Source of the DNA: Candidatus Poseidoniaceae archaeon
GTDB taxonomy: Archaea; Thermoplasmatota; Poseidoniia; Poseidoniales; Poseidoniaceae
Length of the DNA stretch: 7,204 nt
Direction of reading: 5' to 3'
Assembly: GCA_022425185.1 (NCBI GenBank)
Contig: JAKMFY010000232.1
Coordinates: 1 to 7,204 of the forward strand
Below, one piece after another: positions 5,901 through 7,204 of the stretch (position 1 is its first letter; each line of letters starts with the position of its first letter). Under the pieces are notes generated by a model, which was given only the letters and a program-made list of their open reading frames with translations, was not told the DNA's origin and searched no databases. A program made the position numbers and the translations under genes.

Positions 5901-7204
5901 CAAACATCCCTTCATTTGCATCTCTATCAACTCCAATCAATGGACCTCACACAAGCACTCATCGATGCCCATGACAGAGGTGTTACCGTTGTGGTAGTTC
6001 TCAATGAGGTCGAATCTTGGTGGAATACCAACGACCGAGAAACTCAGGCATCTTATGCGTACGAACTCAAGCAAGCAGGAATCGACGTCTCATGGTTTGG
6101 TGGAAGTGGCGATGATCCATATCTTTACTTACACGCTAAGGTAGCAGTACAAGATGAAGCATCTGTTTGGATAGGATCCGGCAACTGGAAGGATGCTTCA
6201 CTCCCACCACCGGGTCAACGAGGCAACAGAGATTGGAGCGTCATTGTCCACAGCCAAGAATTGGCTCAGACTGTCTTAGAACACATGGCATTTGACGAAG
6301 ATTCAATGTATGTTTCACCAGTATCAGCCACTCCACCAACCAACAGTTACTCCATGCCAGATGTGCGAACAATTGTCGGAGATTCTGCTCCAGAATACAC
6401 TGGAACCTATTCGGGAACCCTCTTGACATGTCCAGATGATTGTGTTGAAGGATTAACCACCATGATTGAGAATGCTGATGATGAAATTTTACTCTCATTG
6501 CAATACCTTGACCTTGATTGGCAATGGGGATGGGGTGAAAATCCAGTAGTTACTGCACTTGAAGATGCTGCACAGCGGGATGTCTCGATTCGCCTCATCA
6601 TCAACGGAGCGTATCTTGATGAAGATATTCAGGATATCGTTGACAGAATGAATAACGATTGGAATCAAACCAATGGTTGGGATGTTTCTGCAATCATTAT
6701 GAGCGAAGATGACGATGTCTCAAAATTACATAACAAAGGAGCTATCGTCGACGGAACCTCCGTCCTCATCTCAAGTATCAACTGGGGCGATTCTGCAATG
6801 GTTCGCAACCGTGAAATGGGATTGATTATCGATTCTACTGAAATTGCAACTCCATACATAACCTCATGGTATGCTGACTGGAATCGTTTAGACAATGTCA
6901 CCGATACTGATAATGACGGATTGCCCGATATCTGGGAAGTCGGAAACGGCCTCAACAGAACCATTGCAATGTTTGGAACTACGCTTGAAGCAGATATGGA
7001 CGTTGATGGAGACACACTCTCAAACTATGACGAATATGTTTTGGGAGGAAATCCACTTTCGACAGACACTGACGGAGATTGCATCCTCGACCAAATTGAA
7101 GTCGCTTGGGCTCAAACAACCGCATTAGATCCAGGAGTGGCTGATGTTTCACCAAAAGATGCCATCAATATGGCTGATGCAGATGGTGACGGTATCAATG
7201 AAGC
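2868..7204 (+). CDS. Giant secreted lamin-tail / phospholipase D-like protein with calcium-type repeats (3' partial)
   Basis: The frame stays open to the window edge, giving 1445 residues with no stop. Order of parts: Sec-type signal peptide (1-~29); six lamin-tail (LTD) domains at about 38-179, 192-332, 343-482, 489-645, 654-798 and 807-980; PLD domain 1 at ~988-1146; linker; PLD domain 2 at ~1187-1344; then DxDxDG repeats from 1346. Both HKD motifs are intact: H1089/K1091/D1096 and H1288/K1290/D1295. Paired HKD motifs normally form one active site that cleaves phosphodiester bonds, in phospholipids or nucleic acids. LTDs are recurrent in secreted bacterial nucleases, so an extracellular nuclease is my favoured reading, with phospholipase as the alternative. 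The first cysteine (C34) follows RSQP, not a lipobox, so lipid anchoring at the N-terminus is unlikely; any anchor would be beyond the window. Cysteines fall mostly in pairs, as expected outside the cell. The start at 2868 rests on AGGTGA upstream and a compact signal peptide. Confidence 0.9.
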   Translation, partial: MRGQSYFLLALLLLVPLTPLIEPVESTSARSQPCSGAICINEALPNPNGLDDAMYPGGEWLEISNSGTTSVDVRNWYFSNKAAKTLTFDANSIVGYDINNASTYTIAPGDYMVIARNGYTNFYVANSNDFMTLYDGSGNWIDEATWNSSSSGVSLEQDPSDAYADWIATSNPTPGSSNSGSGSAGPTYFPSDLQINEIMADSWPSRDNASWPGGEWIELYNNGTSTINMSGWWLQDQAGNMIELDSSHLIDATSDYATQLIYPGEIRTVAVNATSSSGVLNNGQETVRLYLPNGSIGDEVSWSNNEPGFSLEENPVGGMWVISTYPSPNATNIATLDSITASGFVGFNEIMPVSSNDGNASPLGEWIELINTGTSDIDLNGWSIIDGMGNQTFLDPGTIAVNSTQGSTTILSGERRIVEFTADTRLWDNYNHLVLIDASSNVVDMAWYATNYGPNISLLRSTNYNDAWSPSLYPTPGQPEPVPTATTGDIRITELLPDAVGSDSESYPGGEWIEIHNFGSSEVDVAGWRLSAANRNLMLHQYNMPMKSTTILTPGETTLIALNGTSQFYLKHTTPDQINLIDGNGAIAHSAQWTSTLEGGTLINNTETHAGAGQSGANAPTTSTTWGTDDWVNSAWATPGTANPVWPEYTDSESIVITEIASSCDDSEFSPSADWIELHNTGTDPVNLSRWMVSVDYTSNPLMGRQFIDSTMLWSHAENNTTIEAGQRIVVELTYDIFGGSLEDTGVLEILNPDGELVTSASPPSEFLASNCVTYGFNETSSEWVEFAWPTPGTAEPDATMIASQESIKFTSVMWDGISSISTELEFFEITNYGEESATLNGWQVRRTAADNTEYTAVITNLQIDAGSSVKLTNDVSGLGLYEDGTIIDMNTAMSSPIYLLDSGMALQLIHPTGDVADTIVYGNGPVDATGWSGVALSEPVNGIDNLILYRGDGCGSITDTNQSVDWHQRWGRLGASDFCTDLTFSDATMIQPLLGPHDGLVDVLAWVNQAQTSLHLHLYQLQSMDLTQALIDAHDRGVTVVVVLNEVESWWNTNDRETQASYAYELKQAGIDVSWFGGSGDDPYLYLHAKVAVQDEASVWIGSGNWKDASLPPPGQRGNRDWSVIVHSQELAQTVLEHMAFDEDSMYVSPVSATPPTNSYSMPDVRTIVGDSAPEYTGTYSGTLLTCPDDCVEGLTTMIENADDEILLSLQYLDLDWQWGWGENPVVTALEDAAQRDVSIRLIINGAYLDEDIQDIVDRMNNDWNQTNGWDVSAIIMSEDDDVSKLHNKGAIVDGTSVLISSINWGDSAMVRNREMGLIIDSTEIATPYITSWYADWNRLDNVTDTDNDGLPDIWEVGNGLNRTIAMFGTTLEADMDVDGDTLSNYDEYVLGGNPLSTDTDGDCILDQIEVAWAQTTALDPGVADVSPKDAINMADADGDGINE
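2979..5807 (+). repeat. Array of six lamin-tail domains (LTD)
   Basis: Each unit opens with a strand such as INEAL, INEIM, FNEIM, ITELL or ITEIA. Next comes the hallmark GEWIEL-x-N-x-G followed by a hydrophobic-x-GW turn, and units 1-5 close with a motif around TPG. Units lie at 2979-3402, 3441-3863, 3894-4314, 4332-4802, 4827-5261 and 5286-5807. The EWIEL-type cores begin near 3042 in unit 1 and 3510 in unit 2. Unit 5 has ADWIEL. Unit 6 has ELEFFEI and lacks the TPG end, so it is degenerate. LTDs are immunoglobulin-like beta domains, known from nuclear lamins and from many secreted prokaryotic proteins, where they are thought to bind or tether. Which ligand these bind is unknown. Confidence 0.85.
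5829..6305 (+). other. Phospholipase D-like catalytic domain 1
   Basis: Begins with the PLD pattern in which a loop with GPHDG leads to a helix and the strand LHLHLYQL. This is followed by LIDAHDRGVTVVVVLNE, the usual helix and RGV strand. The HKD motif is HAKVAVQD (codons 6132-6155), followed six residues later by GSGNW, so the canonical HxKxxxxD(x6)GSxN signature is complete. The catalytic histidine would be H1089. Confidence 0.88.
6426..6899 (+). other. Phospholipase D-like catalytic domain 2
   Basis: The helix VEGLTTMIENA leads to the strand EILLSLQYLDLDW, then LEDAAQRDVSIRLIING. The HKD motif is HNKGAIVD (codons 6729-6752), followed six residues later by SSINW, so the usual Gly of GSxN is replaced by Ser. 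All catalytic H, K and D residues are present. A short Trp-rich stretch (WQWGWG) follows the first core strand and could line the substrate cleft; that is inference. A CPDDC pair sits at the start of the domain. Confidence 0.87.
6903..7204 (+). other. DxDxDG calcium-binding-type repeats (thrombospondin type 3-like), continuing past the window
   Basis: Acidic loops are DTDNDG at 6903, DMDVDGD at 6993, DTDGDC at 7065 and DADGDG at 7176. Between them are helices or turns such as LPDIWE and LSNYDEY followed by GGNPLS. Spacing and composition match Ca2+-binding stalk repeats of secreted archaeal and bacterial proteins. The repeat region is cut by the window end, so its length and any terminal anchor are unknown. 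Confidence 0.8.

Noticed and set aside
6665..7015. 116-residue minus-strand open frame
   Set aside because: It lies opposite the second HKD domain and calcium repeats; its Ser/Ile-rich composition is what reverse translation of this region gives, and no domain is recognisable.
2868..7204. About 22 N-x-S/T sequons as a sign of heavy N-glycosylation
   Set aside because: The protein is rich in Asn, Ser and Thr, and this number is close to what composition alone would give, so it is not evidence by itself.

Overview
The window looks like a piece of a planktonic archaeal genome, most plausibly Marine Group II Euryarchaeota (Candidatus Poseidoniales). This is inferred from the combination of an archaeal-type TctA-family permease (COG1784-like), very large secreted proteins built from lamin-tail domains and thrombospondin-type-3-like DxDxDG repeats, an AGGTGA ribosome-binding site, moderate GC content and dense one-strand packing. 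No rRNA or other taxonomic marker is present, so a bacterial origin is not excluded.

Layout: three genes, all on the + strand. (1) Positions 3-1283 are the 3' part of a gene for an exported-looking protein. It has two tandem copies of a ~203-residue module made of short beta-rich, OB-like segments, followed by a C-terminal calcium-binding-type tail. Its start lies upstream of the window. (2) After 12 bases, 1296-2798 encodes a complete 500-residue polytopic permease of the TctA family, with the two PG signature loops of the duplicated fold. (3) After a 69-base gap, 2868 to the window edge encodes at least 1445 residues of a giant secreted protein: signal peptide, six lamin-tail domains (the sixth degenerate), a pair of phospholipase D (HKD) catalytic domains, then DxDxDG repeats running off the end. 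No RNA genes, mobile elements, CRISPR arrays, clear promoters or terminators were seen, and there is no gene-free stretch above 300 bases.

How they may work together (inference): lamin-tail and OB-fold domains are both known accessory modules of secreted bacterial nucleases such as ExeM, and paired HKD domains occur in nucleases and phospholipases. A reasonable reading is a surface module in which the LTD-PLD protein cleaves extracellular DNA or phospholipid, the OB-like protein binds a polymer, and the permease imports a small anionic product. Only the shared strand, close spacing and shared calcium-type tails support the link. The substrate of each component is unknown.
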